From Galeruca laticollis (taxonomy: Eukaryota > Arthropoda > Insecta > Coleoptera > Chrysomelidae): a DNA stretch of 64,000 nucleotides. Shown one piece after another: positions 34,145-46,478 of this stretch. The stretch's first letter is position 1; each line of letters opens with the position of its first letter. Location of the stretch: assembly GCA_963921935.1 (NCBI GenBank), contig OY998177.1, positions 6,289,754 through 6,353,753 on the forward strand, given 5' to 3'. The translations under genes and the position numbers were made by a program. Under the pieces are notes generated by a model that was not told the DNA's origin, did not search any database, and saw nothing but the letters and a program-made list of their open reading frames with translations.

Positions 34145-35190
34145 ATCATTATTGGTTGACCGCGAATTATAAACTAATGGCATTTTTATTCAAATAATTT
34201 AATCGTGTTAGGTAATTTCAAAAAGCAAATACGTTAAAGACAATGTCCTGGGTACACAAAATTATATCGCATAAGTTTTTGTTAAACTACTATCCCTGGA
34301 TTCTCAAAACGTTGGAATTTGTCCATTATTGACCTAGGTTAACAATAGAGAAAATTGTTAATCACTAATAGAGAAATTGAACTTCTTTCTCAGTTGGCTA
34401 GGAGACGCAATAATTGACAACATCATAGCTAGTAGTGGAAAGAATATTATATTTTGATTTTCTACTGTAGGATGGAAATATCATGAGGATTTTCATTTTC
34501 TTCTTTTTTATATTTGTATATGTGAATTAAGATGAAAAATGTAGATGTATAATGTTTTTTGAAGATACGGTTTCCGAGACCAGCACATGTGCTGATTTGG
34601 ATAGTTCAGTATTCACTATAATGCAAACTAATTTAAGTTTCAAGTTGTATATGAATTGTAATCAAAAACGTATTATATAGGAATAAAATATATTTTTAAA
34701 TGTAGAAAATTTATTGAGAACAACACAATTCAACATCTAAAATTAAATACAATACTACATTATTGCAACTTGTTAAATTATTAATGTTCGACATAGTTAT
34801 CGAAATTGTCCCATTATTCTGGTACTTGATTTATTCTCAGATTTCACGTTACAAGATGTCAACACTATGAATTTAAGACTACAATACAATTAACAAAAAT
34901 GAAATTAATTCCTAAGTTCTAAAATAAAAAAAATTCAGAAAACTGTTGTGATGATGGAAACGTTGCCATTATATACACAGCATTTCCTCTTTGCATGGCG
35001 ATCCCGATACGTTGTGAAATTCAAAAGAAAGCAGTTGCTAAAACAACAATCTAAAAGGTATTAAGGTGCTTATGCAATGGATAAATCTGAATTGATACGA
35101 GTGGTAGATGACTGTTAGAGAAAACACCTGAAGGTCTTCAACTAAATTGTTTGGTTTCGTACGAACTTTCCTGGAGGGGGGGTGAAGGTA
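34145..35190. other. Non-coding AT-rich stretch
   Basis: No ORF or repeat structure recognised. An A/T-rich stretch near 34640-34760 contains AATAAA-like words, but no gene ends there. Confidence 0.4.
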
Positions 35191-35199
35191 CCAACTGTT

Positions 35200-35760
35200 T
35201 GACACATTATTTCAAACCAGAAGTCAATGATGAGGTACAATTAACAGGATGACATGAATACAATCCTGTATTCACAAAAACATGCCAGGAAGGTAACAGA
35301 AAAATTTCTGATTTTAAATGGCTAATTCCCAATACCTCAAATGTAAGTAGATGTCCTGGGAGAATTTTCAATAAACTCAGAGTAAAAAGGGGAGAAAATA
35401 TAAGAACAGATAAATTATTCATTACGACAAATCCAATTTGGCAACTGAATCAAGGAAGATGGGACAAAAATTGCTCAGTGCAAAAACGAAATATCTAAAT
35501 GGTTGAAGAAGTCCGCCGAAAAAATTTGTTTAGACACCAAGAAAAGAAATATTACTAACCATTCGATTCGATCTAGTGTTATTTCCCATTGGGCCAAAGC
35601 AGGTGTTCAAGAACCAGAACTTATTAAAATAACGGGACATTCGACTGCTTCCTCTATTAAACGAGAAATACCATAAAAGAGATATGAAGTAATCGATGAC
35701 TTCACCACCAAAACTGGACAATTGAAAAAAATGTCTTTTTTCCAGATGAAACCTGAGTGG
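35200..35760 (+). pseudogene. Tyrosine recombinase fragment of a second family
   Basis: Homology jumps between frames. SRCPGRIFNKLRVKRG and TDKLFITTNPIWQLN near 35345-35450 precede ISKWLKKSAEKICLDTKKRN and the recombinase motif NHSIRSSVISHWAKAGV, then ELIKITGHSTASSIK near 35560-35670. The HxxR box and the GHS segment followed by a SIK helix are like the C-terminal recombinase domain of vertebrate KIAA1958/Crypton-derived proteins and their insect transposon relatives. The Tyr position is lost (KREIP followed by a stop). This family differs clearly from the two copies at 30-33 kb. Confidence 0.55.
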
Positions 35761-35779
35761 GTCTTGGATCAGATGACCG

Positions 35780-37560
35780 TCGGATCTGTTTTTTAGAGCT
35801 CCAAGAAGACTAGCTAGACTTGAAGCTGTTAGATTTATCCCAAAAAATAAGGAAGGAACTGTAATATGGAGAGATCAGAGCAAGAACTTATTTACTCCCC
35901 ATTCAATCAACTTTCACTGGTCGGAGATACCTTGATTTGTTGTCAACACCCGTACTTATGCTTTTAAGCGGTGCCATTGGCATAATGACTGATTTTGAAA
36001 TCCCCTCCTACAATGTAGGTACACATTTACTATTTCCGAAAACTATATTATTTCAGCAATTAACTAATTTGGAACGAAAATTATTGCGTTTTATTCTATC
36101 TACTTTGAATTCTGCGCGAAAACGCATGTTACGTCACGCCTCAGTAGATATTGTATTATGTTTAAGATTAACGAAGAACATCAACAATAAATTTCTCAAG
36201 TGTTAAAAATCGGAATAGGAAAAAGAAGATGATATGACATTACGAATATTATAATTGCGGTGTTCGATCAGCCCACATTGCTCAGGCTGTGTACTCCATA
36301 GTGATGACGACAAATTTAAATAGAACGCTTGCGTGTACACCATATAACCTCAAAAAAATAGTTTCTATCGTTAGTTTTTTGAAATTTGTGATTATGCATT
36401 CCTGTTTCTTATGCCTCTGACATGAATGAAATTATTGAAAAAATGATAATCAATTTTGCTATAATAACACAAATCACAAACGAAGTATAACCTCAATTTG
36501 AGTGAAACACGAATAAAGTTGTTGGTGCTCGAGGGGAAAAAGTAGAAGAAACTGTCTCTGAGCGTGCCTGTAGGCTTGATGCAAAAGTCAAAAAGAACGC
36601 GATCGTTACACTCGAGTTTGTTCGAGTGAGCAAATCGAAAGCCAGTAATATGTAAATAAACTGATAAGCTATACTCAAAAGTAACTTATGACATATGCTT
36701 AAAAATGACTTTTGTGAATCAAATTTCAATTATCGCTAAATATTAATAATAATGAATGTAACAAGGAAGTTTTCCCGTTTCGAAATTCAGACGAGGTAAA
36801 CTCTCCCAACATCAACAAATCAATTGTACCAAATTAGACATATTTGCCTTATGTAAAATGATGTAGGAATCGATCGAAATGCCTAATCACAACAAAAGTT
36901 CAAGCAACACTCACGGATGAAATTGATATTTACTGCAGCGATGGTAACCTGTAGGAAATTTTCCTCTTTGTAAAGACAAAATCTATTTTTTCAGGTATGT
37001 AATTTGAGATTTAGACTGTTTTGTTTTATACTTTAACCTATAGTATAAAGTAAAAGCAAGTCAAATAAGAGTAAGTAGCAAGTAATTTTGGTTGTGAAAC
37101 TATATCACCTTAATAGTAATTTTAGAATAAAAATGCAGAAAATAGAGTCAACTTCCTGTTGTGAGGAAAGCGAAACCGCCGAGCCGAAGAAAAGCCATCA
37201 AAATGGAGACAACAAATTACTTTTCATTTTGATTTGTAATAACAGTACATCCTTTTCAAAATAAATTTTAAGTAAAACACTTTTTCATCTATCAAATTTT
37301 AGTGTAAGGGAATTTAATTTTATGAATAGGGAAAATGTAGGGATTTTTTTGTTTCGTAGGTTACCATCACAAATTTACTGAGACGTGACGTCATGCGCTG
37401 TTCAGGTCAACATGGCCTATTGCAGTATTTTATACTTTTATTTTCCTGAAACTCTTATTAATCTAAATGTTCATATTAAAACTAGGTAATTTTCCGGAAT
37501 CTTTTCATCACACATTTTTCTCCGAAACCATTTACTTTTTTATTACTTAGTACTGCCATC
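35780..37560. other. Non-coding stretch
   Basis: ORF 35937-36206 (89 residues) has no recognisable domain; a faint likeness of its end to hAT dimerisation sequence was not convincing. Otherwise stop-rich, with no repeat structure noticed. Confidence 0.35.
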
Positions 37561-37800
37561 ATGCCGATTGGAGCTAATTTTATATTTATGTTTGACAACG
37601 CACCTATCATACTGTCAGAGTAGAAATTCTGGAAACAGAGAGTTTAACAACTTCAAACTATCCTATATGTTCACCCATCGAAAACCTGTGGATACTGCTC
37701 AAAAGAAGAAGTAGAGATCATCGAGATAATCCAGGAACTGTGGCATAACTCATCCAGAATACAGAATCTAGGAAAATGTTGATCATTCGCAAGGATGCAT
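37561..37800 (+). pseudogene. Tc1/mariner transposase fossil
   Basis: Two short pieces in different frames match the hallmark C-terminal half of Tc1-type transposases: FIFMFDNAPIIL around 37590 (the second catalytic Asp in a QDNAP-type motif) and CSPIENLWILLKRRSRD around 37670-37720 (the SPDLNPIENLW motif). Stops and shifts separate them. The third catalytic residue position, just after PIENLW in the linear order of this family, cannot be judged. Confidence 0.55.
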
Positions 37801-39912
37801 TTCAGCTCGAATTCAAAAATGCAATTTTCAATTTTTTTCTCGCTTTCTTACCATAAGTCTAACTCTAATCTCACTTATTGAAAAACAAAAAAGTATCGTT
37901 TACTTTTGTCAACACATCAATATTTTCAATTGTAAGTATTTTTTTTCATTTAAAGTATTTGATAAAAACCTAATTTTAATTATAAATTGAATAATTATAT
38001 ATATACCTAATATTCATGTATATTTTAAAATAATAAGTGATTCAATATAGGTTTGGTTGTATGTTTATGTTTTTAAACATGTTACATAACAACATAAGAA
38101 ATTGATTCCTAATTACAAAGTTACCGTTTGATTTCTAAACACTCAGTTTTTTACTATTGATTGTGAAAAATAATTATTGTGAGTTATTTCATTGGATGAG
38201 AATTTTCTAATTAAATGGTCCATTTCAAATAAAAAGCACATTTAATCTAAAAATTTGATGCAATTCATAAATAACCAAAAATACAAGAGCGGGAAATAGG
38301 AAAAATGCTGGTTTTACAATTCAAAGAGACAGTTTGCGACCAAAAATGGCAATTTTTGTATTTGAGTGCAGAACTCGCCCGCCTACGGGTGCACAAGCAT
38401 TCTACTAACTTGTGTGTATTGTTAGTTTGTTTCCCAGTGGCGTGCTTACATCGTCAACATATTCCTTAAAAAAGATTTTAGCTTGGAACAATGAATGTTT
38501 TGCTCATATTTTGTTAAATTGCATTGTATAGGTTACATTATCGATAAAGATATATTGACCTGGGGACTGTAACAAAAACTATACAATTGCAACAAGTCTA
38601 CAAGTTATCATTGACCTGCCTGTAACTACAAGTCCTACATAATTCGGTATTGCTGCGAATGGCTAAAATTGTGAAAACTGGATAATTTTGTCTTTTCCAT
38701 CACGTGACTGATATGACATCAACCATATGCATCTCAATCAAAACAATACGACAAACGCTTGTATTATGATTCGCTCTTTTTCTGTTATTAGAAGAAGACA
38801 GTACCAATATACTATGTGTTGAATAATATCATCAACTAAGTCACGTGATGGAAAAGCTGCGCCGTTTCTACTGTAACTACTTATGTAATGTGAATATTAT
38901 CCCTACCAAATGCAGACCCGTCATGTTAGTGGTTATAATAAGCTATTCAAGTAGACTGCATCAATATAAGTAAGTGTTACTGTATGTTGAGTAAAATGTC
39001 TTCGAAGCAAATTGTTTTTAAACGTCAAATAAGTTTTTAAATAAGATTAGAGAAAATAAACACATTCTTTCCGGTCCTTTCTCAGATAAACTCAGAAAGC
39101 AAAATAAACTAGAAAAGTGTAAAGAAATATCAGTGGTGGCTTAAAATATTTGTTTACTTGCCGCGTAAAAGGATTGGACTTATGTAAGGGATACAATATG
39201 GCAGAATTTGAAGAAAACTGCAATGGTGGGTACAACTGTAACTTGCAATTATTATTGTTATTGACTTGTGAATTTATAGGTTGAAATTGATAATGCAAAG
39301 AAAACTGGTACTGTGGAAATGGGGAATTTAACCAAAGTTGATATTATCGTACTATAAATAACTGGGAAGGAATCTCCTATAATTTGCGGTTTAGGAGCAG
39401 CTTAGTCGTTCGAAAAACCTCAGGAGCGGGCACTTGAAACCGATCCACATGATGATTCTGAAGATATTGTCAACAAAAATCGACTAACCACCTAACACCA
39501 TCTAAATCAAAACAATTTAATGTTAAGTCACCTTAAAGCAATTCATTAAATTAATCTGCTTGTTTGTTTATGCGCTCTGTTGAAATTGTTCTGGGCTGGA
39601 TTTAATGGATCTTCATATGTGGGGAATCAACCATTGCTTCAGCGGATAAGCGGAGTCTACGAGAATAATAGTATTGGGATGAAGTCTCCAACAATTTTCC
39701 ATTCTGCGAAATGAAGAACTATTTCGAAGTACCTTTGGGTCGAAAACACTACCGGACCAGTTGCCACTAATATAGTAGACTGTTGGGTCTGGACCTCAAA
39801 CAGCCATAAAGTTGATTGAGTGTTTACTATGACGATTCACATAGAATAGATATTATGGGGCCATGACGCTATTTAGTCGAATTTCATCTCATTGACAGCA
39901 CTGACAGTGTCG
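37801..39912. other. Non-coding stretch with one small inverted repeat
   Basis: Arms TCTTTTCCATCACGTGACT (38692) and AGTCACGTGATGGAAAAG (38838) are complementary and about 127 bp apart, possibly the ends of a small MITE. The rest shows short AT-rich frames only. 39360-39800 has somewhat longer open stretches without a recognised family. Confidence 0.4.
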
Positions 39913-39913
39913 T

Positions 39914-39968
39914 GTACGTTAGTCGTTAGTCGTTAGTGGTTAGTCGTTAGTTGTTAGTGGTTAGTCGT

Positions 39969-40022
<54 letters not shown>
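39914..40022 (+). repeat. GTTAGTC hexamer/heptamer array and (TA)n microsatellite
   Basis: About eight copies of GTCGTTA or GTGGTTA followed by roughly 55 bp of TA repeat. 40023-40898 after it is non-coding. Confidence 0.85.
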
Positions 40023-40024
<2 letters not shown>

Positions 40025-40929
40025 AAAATATACTCATTATAATTAATATATTTATATTATTTCATAACCTTCGAACCAGAGAACCAATAATTCTAAATAT
40101 ATAGTATACATGTTATATCCTCATTCTCATTGGTACAGTCCCAAGTGTAAATTAATTTCTGTAGTATTTTTATTTCTATGTCTATGGTAGTATTCCAAAA
40201 AATTCAACGGCTCTGCGTCGCTCATGTGTAGATTCCCGCAAACCATTTTGTATCAATTTCCAATGCGCTTACTTGGCTCAAGAATCGCCACTGGAAACGG
40301 TTCGTGAAATATCAAACATGTTTGACTTTCTCGTTCACGATCGTGACGTCATTCATTATAATTCGTTTCAATTCTTCTTTCATGACTTCGCTATTGACAT
40401 TACGCGTGGTTCACGAAATAGTGAGACACGATCGTAATTCCCTACCCATGTCAACTTACCTTTAGTTTATGGCCACAATGAGTTATTTCGAATTCCCGAG
40501 TTCCCTGGCTGCAAAGTTAACAGTCTTTATTGTCCGTTGTTGGCAAGTGGAATAACAAGAATTTCATAGAAAAAAATAAGGTACATTTTCTTCGGAGTCG
40601 TTCTGAATAGGGTCCGTTGTTCGGGGTGTCTTAACCTATTTACCCACACATGAAATATTCGGTGGCCAAAAAACTGTCCATTCAGTAAAGGTTTCCGTTG
40701 TGGAGAGATGTCTGTTATCAGAAGTTTTACTGTATTGTGTATAATAAAAGGTTTTGTAGGATAATATAATAGTTTCACTCACTTTTCTTTAAAAATAAAT
40801 TTCTTTTTGCATTTGAGTGAGTTATGTTAACGTAGCCTAATTTCTTTGCACATTAACTTAAGGTAACCAATTAATTGTTTGCTTGTGTTCTCATCTGATT
40901 GTCAAAGTTAAATTTATTTATTATCAAAC

Positions 40930-42190
40930 ATTCTAAAATGAATCATTTTTGCTCAAAAATTGAATCTTCATCTCATTGTGCAGTTGCTGGATTGATGCCT
41001 AAAATTCTAAAATCGCATACGAAAAAACTTATTCGAATTATGATAGATGGTGTCACAATGATCGACGACACCCTTGATGCTCTAGCGAGTTCTACATTGT
41101 TCTCTACTTTGGATTTGAAAAGCAGATACTGGCAAGTAGGAATGGATCCCCTAGCTAAGGAGAAGACCGCCTTTACTAACTGATCAGGCGATTTACGGTC
41201 CTTCCATTTGGTCTGTGTAATGCCCCCGCCACCTTGGAACGACTAACCGAAGCCATTCTCTGGTGTCTATCTCGGGAAAAATGTCTGGTATATCTAGATG
41301 AAGTCATTATAATAGGTAAGAATTTTGAAGAACATTTATCCAGCCTCGAAGAAGTATTTGAGAGACTTCAGATGGCCAATCTACAATTAAATCTAAAGAA
41401 CTGCCACCTGTTTCAAAAGAAAGTCGGCTATTTAGGCCATGTTGTGAGCAAGAATGGAGTCACTGTTGATCCTGTTAAAATCAAAACAGTTCAGGAATGA
41501 CCAACTCGGACTGACAAATATCAAATTCGAAGCTTTTTGGGCCTATGTTTCTATGAGCGCCGGTATGTTAAGAATTTTTAGGACATTGCCAAACCCTTAA
41601 CGCGACCAACTGAAAAAACAAAAACCTTTTTCTGGGATAAGGAATGCCAAGAAGCCTTCGACTTATTAAAGAAACAGCTAACGTCAGGTCGGATCCTTGG
41701 TTATCCGCTACCAGAAGGAAAACTGATTTTGGACACTTGTAATGTAGGAATTTGAGCTATCCAGTCCCTAATACAAGACGGTAAAGAGAAAGTCCTACGT
41801 ATCCTCCCATTTTAAAAACGTATTTGGCACAGCGGGACTCGTTGACCTTAGATAATGGACTTCCAGTGAGACTGGTCGCAAACTCTGACGGAACGGAAAC
41901 AAAGAAACAGTTGTTAGTTCCTAGAAATAATGTCCCGGAAATTCTTCAATAGCTTCATGTTGATAGCTCAGGATGTCATCTCGGTGTGACAATGACCTAG
42001 CAGAAAAGTCGAGAGAGACTTTACTGGGCGAACCTCAAAGAGGACGTCAAAGATTGGTGCCGAAAATGCACCTTTAAAAGAATTACTGTGGACGTGTTGG
42101 GACCTTTACCTTGAAGTGATGCTGGGAACAAATACATCTTCGTTGTGATGGTTTATTATTCGAAATGGATTCAAGCGTATGCTGTTCTCA
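40930..42190 (+). pseudogene. Ty3/gypsy pol fragment: RT to integrase core
   Basis: RT pieces: IDDTLDALASSTLFSTLDLK and YWQVGMD near 41055-41150, then CLVYLDEVIIIGKNFEEHL near 41285 (YLDE in place of YLDD), YLGHVVSKNGV and FLGLC. RNase H start follows (WDKECQEAF, LILDT) and most of RNase H is missing after 41820. Integrase zinc-binding pieces near 41950-42075 (GCHLGVTMT, LYWANLKEDVKDWCRKC) lead into the core (ITVDVLGPLP, GNKYIFVVMVYYSKW), which ends abruptly near 42190. Several stops. The 5' part of such an element lies next door in the opposite orientation. Confidence 0.75.
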
Positions 42191-43060
42191 ATCAAGAAGC
42201 TGCCACACCACATCCGTTCTTCCGAGTTTTCTTCCAGCACCAAACACAGCTTTGTATCGGTGGACTCTTATTAATTTCTTCCTGCGTCCGACAGGGATGG
42301 ATCGAAGTTGGCCATCAGCTGCTCTATTTCGCCGATAATGTCTTTTTCCGTGGTTGTTACCTGGTGAACCATGGCTGTAACTGGCTCTTGAGTGCCCAAT
42401 TGCGTACCATTCTGAAGGGAGACTGAGTGATCGTTCAGGTTTATCCAGCGCACTGGTACTTATTGGATTCATAGAACAAGAGAATTGCCGATGAGTATAC
42501 CTTTTCCCAGAATCAGGTTGTCAATCTTAGGTTCTATCATTGCTGGTGTACTGTTTTGCTCTAAAACATCTAGTTGACCAGCTACAACGCACTCACAATT
42601 CGCTGGGAGTTCGACGTCGTGTGCCAGCGTTTTTGGAACAATGGATTCATTTTTTCGATGCAAGAAAAATTCCTCGGTCCCAATATGGAGGGTTCGTCGT
42701 CGAAGGTCCAAGCGAAACTCGCAGTGATTTATCACGTCCATACCCAAGATGACGTCTTTATCGATGTCGGCCACTAATACCGAATGTGTTAGAGTAGTGG
42801 TACCAAATTGCAAAATCGCCTTTATTTCCCCATAGACTTTGGGTGTTTCTCCCGTAGCGGTTCGTAATTTCCAACAGGAAGGCGCCGGTTGGTCGTACGA
42901 TGGTTTTCGTGGCCCCGGTATCTATTAACATGGCATAATCCCTTTCATCGATTTTTCCGTCAATATATAAACTGCACGGTTGTTGCTTGATCGTAGCCAA
43001 CTTTACAATGGGAGGGTCTTTTCGGTGATCTAGGGCCGATGTCGCCCTCCAGGAGTCGAT
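42190..43060 (-). pseudogene. Ty3/gypsy fragment: protease and pre-RT, minus strand
   Basis: From 43000 downward: CSLYIDGKIDERDYAMLIDT followed by GATKTIV, a DTGA retropepsin active site near 42910; VILGMDVINHCEFRLDL, the second protease motif, near 42760 in another frame; VELPANCECVVAG; and a pre-RT stretch (LSDAGRN then RYKAVFGAGRKLGRTDV) ending near 42200. This covers just the portion missing from the adjacent plus-strand fragment. Sequence above 43000 may be the gag-protease linker. Confidence 0.7.
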
Positions 43061-43535
43061 CTCTTTTAGGTTTCCTGCTGTTGAGAATTTCAGCAGGGGT
43101 CTTTCTATTATGCGAAGGAATCATTAAGTTGATGAAGTCGAAGCAGGTTGATGATTATCGAAGAAACTGTTGACACAAGTAAGTTGCGATTGCTGATTGT
43201 TTTTTTAAGGAAACTCCGATTTTTGCAAACCCATAAATTTCAGAATTTTTACAAAAGAAAATATTACAGACGAAGAATATTCGCTATTGAAAGTATCAAT
43301 GAAAATAGGTATTAGTGAAGCATAAGAAACCGAAAAATTACAAATGAAGAACCGGAATAATGGGACAGTTTCGACGCTCATGTCAAACAATGATTTCATG
43401 AATGGTGAGAATGTAGTATTTAATTTTAATCGTTAAATTTTCCAAATGTTTGCCTATTATACCTAGTTATTTTGTTCATAATAGTACTAAGCATAATAAA
43501 GTATGTAATTTTGACACTTACATCCATTAGAATGT
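43061..43535. other. Non-coding spacer
   Basis: AT-rich, with no recognised content, between the gypsy and BEL fragments. Confidence 0.4.
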
Positions 43536-45310
43536 CATGGTTCCCGTGTACGGTTCGTACGATTGTAGTACAGCACTCGCCTGGATACAGCGTCGAGAGG
43601 AATGAGGATTTTTTGTCTGGAACCGGGTCAGAAGTTAGAGAACTCGGCTCTTGTATAGTATGACGTTACAAACCTGGCCAACTAAATCCAGCTGATCTTC
43701 CTTCAAGAGGTTGTACCAACGAGTATCTTGTAAAAATGCGATGGTGAGAAGGCCCATCGTGGTTGAACAATGTTGAAGATGCTTGGTCTCAGTCTTATTG
43801 TACGTACACTGAAGAGGAGGTCGTATCAGGAAGAATTGTGTCTGGCTGGTGGTCTGGATAACCGTTGGCTATATGAATACTCCTCGATATTCGAACAAAT
43901 GGTACGAATGGTTTCTTTCATCAAAATATTTGTGTACAACTGCTGCAACAAACACAATGGTCAGATGAAACGCGGAGACCTCTGTGTTGAAAAGCTTTTG
44001 GCTACTGAAAATTTTGTGTGGAAACTAGTACAACACGAAGCGGAGACCTCTGTGTTGAAGAGCTCTTTGCTACTGAAAATTTTGTGCGGAAACTAGTACA
44101 ACACGAAGCATTCGATCCTTTGAAGGACAAAATGATCTGCGATTTGCGCCATTTTAAGGATGAAACGGGCGTCATAAGGTTGAAGACAAAAATCGCCGAA
44201 CGAGAAGATTTCAAGTCGTTCACCACTCCTATTTTACTCCCTCACAACCATCCTGTAGTGGAACGAATGATTGTTGACCGTCTCAGTTGCATTGGCGCGC
44301 AAATATTGTGGACCCATATGGGTGAAGATTTTTGGGTTCAGAAATGACGACAGCTGTCTCGTCATATCGTAAGAAAGTGTATTGTTTACCGTCGTTTTCG
44401 CTGCAAGAATTTCGATACTGAATCTTCACCGCAGCCACATACTAGAGTGAGTGATGGTTCTGTTTTAGAGGTCTGTGGTGTGGATTGTGCTGAACCCTTG
44501 ACTGTTTTCAAAGGACAGAAGGTTTACTTTGCGCTATTCACCTGCGGAGTCTTCAGGGCACTACACCTCGAAATTGTAATTGCCCTCAGCATTGAGGCGT
44601 TTTATAGGTGGAATAGGTCGCCCAAAAAGAATTAACGGCGACAATGATACATATTTTCGTGGGGTCGACAACGCCTTCAACTTTATTGACTGGAATGAAA
44701 TTTCTAGAGTGTGCACTGTGAAAAATTCGCCTCCTGTTTCGTGGTGGGAGGAATTTTTTGAGCTGATTGTGAATGTGGAAGCTAAATAAGTACCCGGCCT
44801 ATCACCTACATTTCTGAGAAAAATTAAAATCCCGTGCCTTTGATGCCAGCGTTGTTCCTGCAAGACCTTCAGACTTGGGACACTCCAGATTGTGACGTCA
44901 TCAACCGTGACAATGCCAACAGAAGGTTGCAGTATCGCCAATCTTTGCGTGATAAGCTGCGCGTTCGTTTCCGTATAAAGTACCTTGGTTGCCTGACATG
45001 AACTCACAGGAGCGGTACACGAGAACCAGATGCTGTCGATGTCGTCCTGACTGGATAAGATGATATGAAATAATTGTACTGGCCAATAGTGAGGGTTGTG
45101 AATTTAATCTGTGGCTCTAACGGGAATATCCGTATACTACATCTCAAGACATCCACAGGTGAATGGGTATGACCGCTTCAGAGGGCCTTTCCATTGGAGA
45201 CCGACGTCGTGGGTCCTCCTGGTGAAGTTGAGGTCTTCAGACCAATGCTACCAACACATAACGTAGCTTTGTGTCGTTCGCCGTCAGATAAAGAAGAAGA
45301 GCCCAAATAC
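43536..45310 (+). pseudogene. BEL/Pao pol fragment: RNase H end and integrase
   Basis: STALAWIQREE and FVWNRVRS near 43570-43640 match the end of the BEL RNase H region; NPADLPSRGCTNEYLVKMRW near 43690 is the linker typical of this group. Integrase follows: ILLPHNHPVVERMIVDRL (HH), KCIVYRRFRCKNF (CC), VCGVDCAEPLTVFKGQKVYF, FRALHLEIV and INGDNDTYFRGVDNAF. The C-terminal end near 45040-45200 has VVLTG-DD-K and GEWV-PLQRAFPLE. Frames change several times. This is a different BEL/Pao family from 6169-12549 (Pao/Roo-type wording in the motifs), and it is much older. Confidence 0.78.
43972..44107 (+). repeat. 68-bp tandem duplication inside the BEL fragment
   Basis: 43972-44039 and 44040-44107 are near-identical consecutive copies starting GCGGAGACCTCTGTGTTGAA, with only a few substitutions. 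68 is not a multiple of three, so it also shifts the frame. Confidence 0.9.
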
Positions 45311-45387
45311 AAGGTAGACTGACTGAAGATATGTTTCCCCTTCTAAAGTATCAAATTCTCATGTCACTCACCGTGGACGTCTAGTAA

Positions 45388-45466
45388 CCCTTTCGCTGCT
45401 GATGACGTCTAAGACCGTCATAGCTTAGCCACAGTTTAAAGCTTAACAGAAGCAGTTCGCTCACTC
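45388..45466 (+). repeat. piggyBac left terminal and subterminal repeats
   Basis: Terminal CCCTTTCGCTGCT, then GACGTC-containing sequence, then a 45-mer at 45422-45466 whose reverse complement recurs at 51458-51502 with a single mismatch. Confidence 0.6.
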
Positions 45467-45539
45467 GATGTCGGCGTCTTTGATGTTCAGGGTTCAAATT
45501 TTCCACTGCGCAACCGGAGATTGTATCCCACGCGCTTAG

Positions 45540-46478
45540 GGGCGTATCCAATTGATACAATGCCCGACATCAAATAATATAAACTGCTCGACGAAAGATG
45601 TAACTAGTATACATTATGAAGCGAATAAATCGATGAGTTTAATATAATTTATAATGATGAATAAAAAATAATAACCATTAGTGTAGTGATCTAAATTATA
45701 ATTAATATCTTCTAAGTTATGAATTTTACTAATAATATAAACGAAAGCAGTTGATTAAATTCAATATTGCTGTTAGATGACAAACAGTGAAACAGCTTGT
45801 TGGGTTATAAAAACACGAATCAAGTTTGTCGATTTTTATGAAACATCTGTATATTTTGCAATTTATTCTTTTGGTTTTTGATAAGTTATCCTGAATCTTA
45901 CGGACACAAAGTGCTTAGTGCGAAAAGGTTTCTTTGAAAAAAAATGTAAAATGATGAGTTTTTTAATAGTTGTGTTATCAAATTTTTAGTAACCAAATCA
46001 GTAATATACTTTTGCCTGTTATAAAGAGTTTTGAACAAATCCGAGTATACTTTAGTTTATTCTGTTTAAAATCTTCTGTTCTTAGGGCTAACATACATTT
46101 TCCTGTCTTGCTTTACACTGAAAGTATTAAATAAAAACTTACTTTATTCTTTATCTCAGAGCTTCCACAATCAATGACACAAAAGATTTAGTTATTTTAA
46201 AATAACTTCATACTCATTCCCATTACAATAATCCCTTTTTGTATCCTTTGAGCAGTTGACTATGATATTAAAGGAGAGTACCCTATTCTCTAGCCCCTAG
46301 ATAAATGTACTATAGAAAAAGTTTCAATTATGAATCGTTTTTGACAACCACATTTTTTTCAATATATAATGAAAAAATAACACATATTTTAATAATTTTT
46401 ATTAATTAAAATACACTAATAATTACATGTTAAATCATGAGTACAAAGTTGAAATGTTATATACAGGGTGCGGCACCT
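45540..46478. other. Non-coding AT-rich stretch downstream of the P-type gene
   Basis: No ORF or repeat recognised. TACAGGGTGCGGCAC at 46462 just past the gene's stop resembles the ends of some insect MITEs, including the one in intron 3 (ATACAGGGTGCGC). The borders of the P-type element could not be found here. Confidence 0.35.

Noticed and set aside
35937..36206. hAT transposase dimerisation region
   Set aside because: Only a vague likeness at the end of the ORF, and no W, R-R-L or other hallmark was found.
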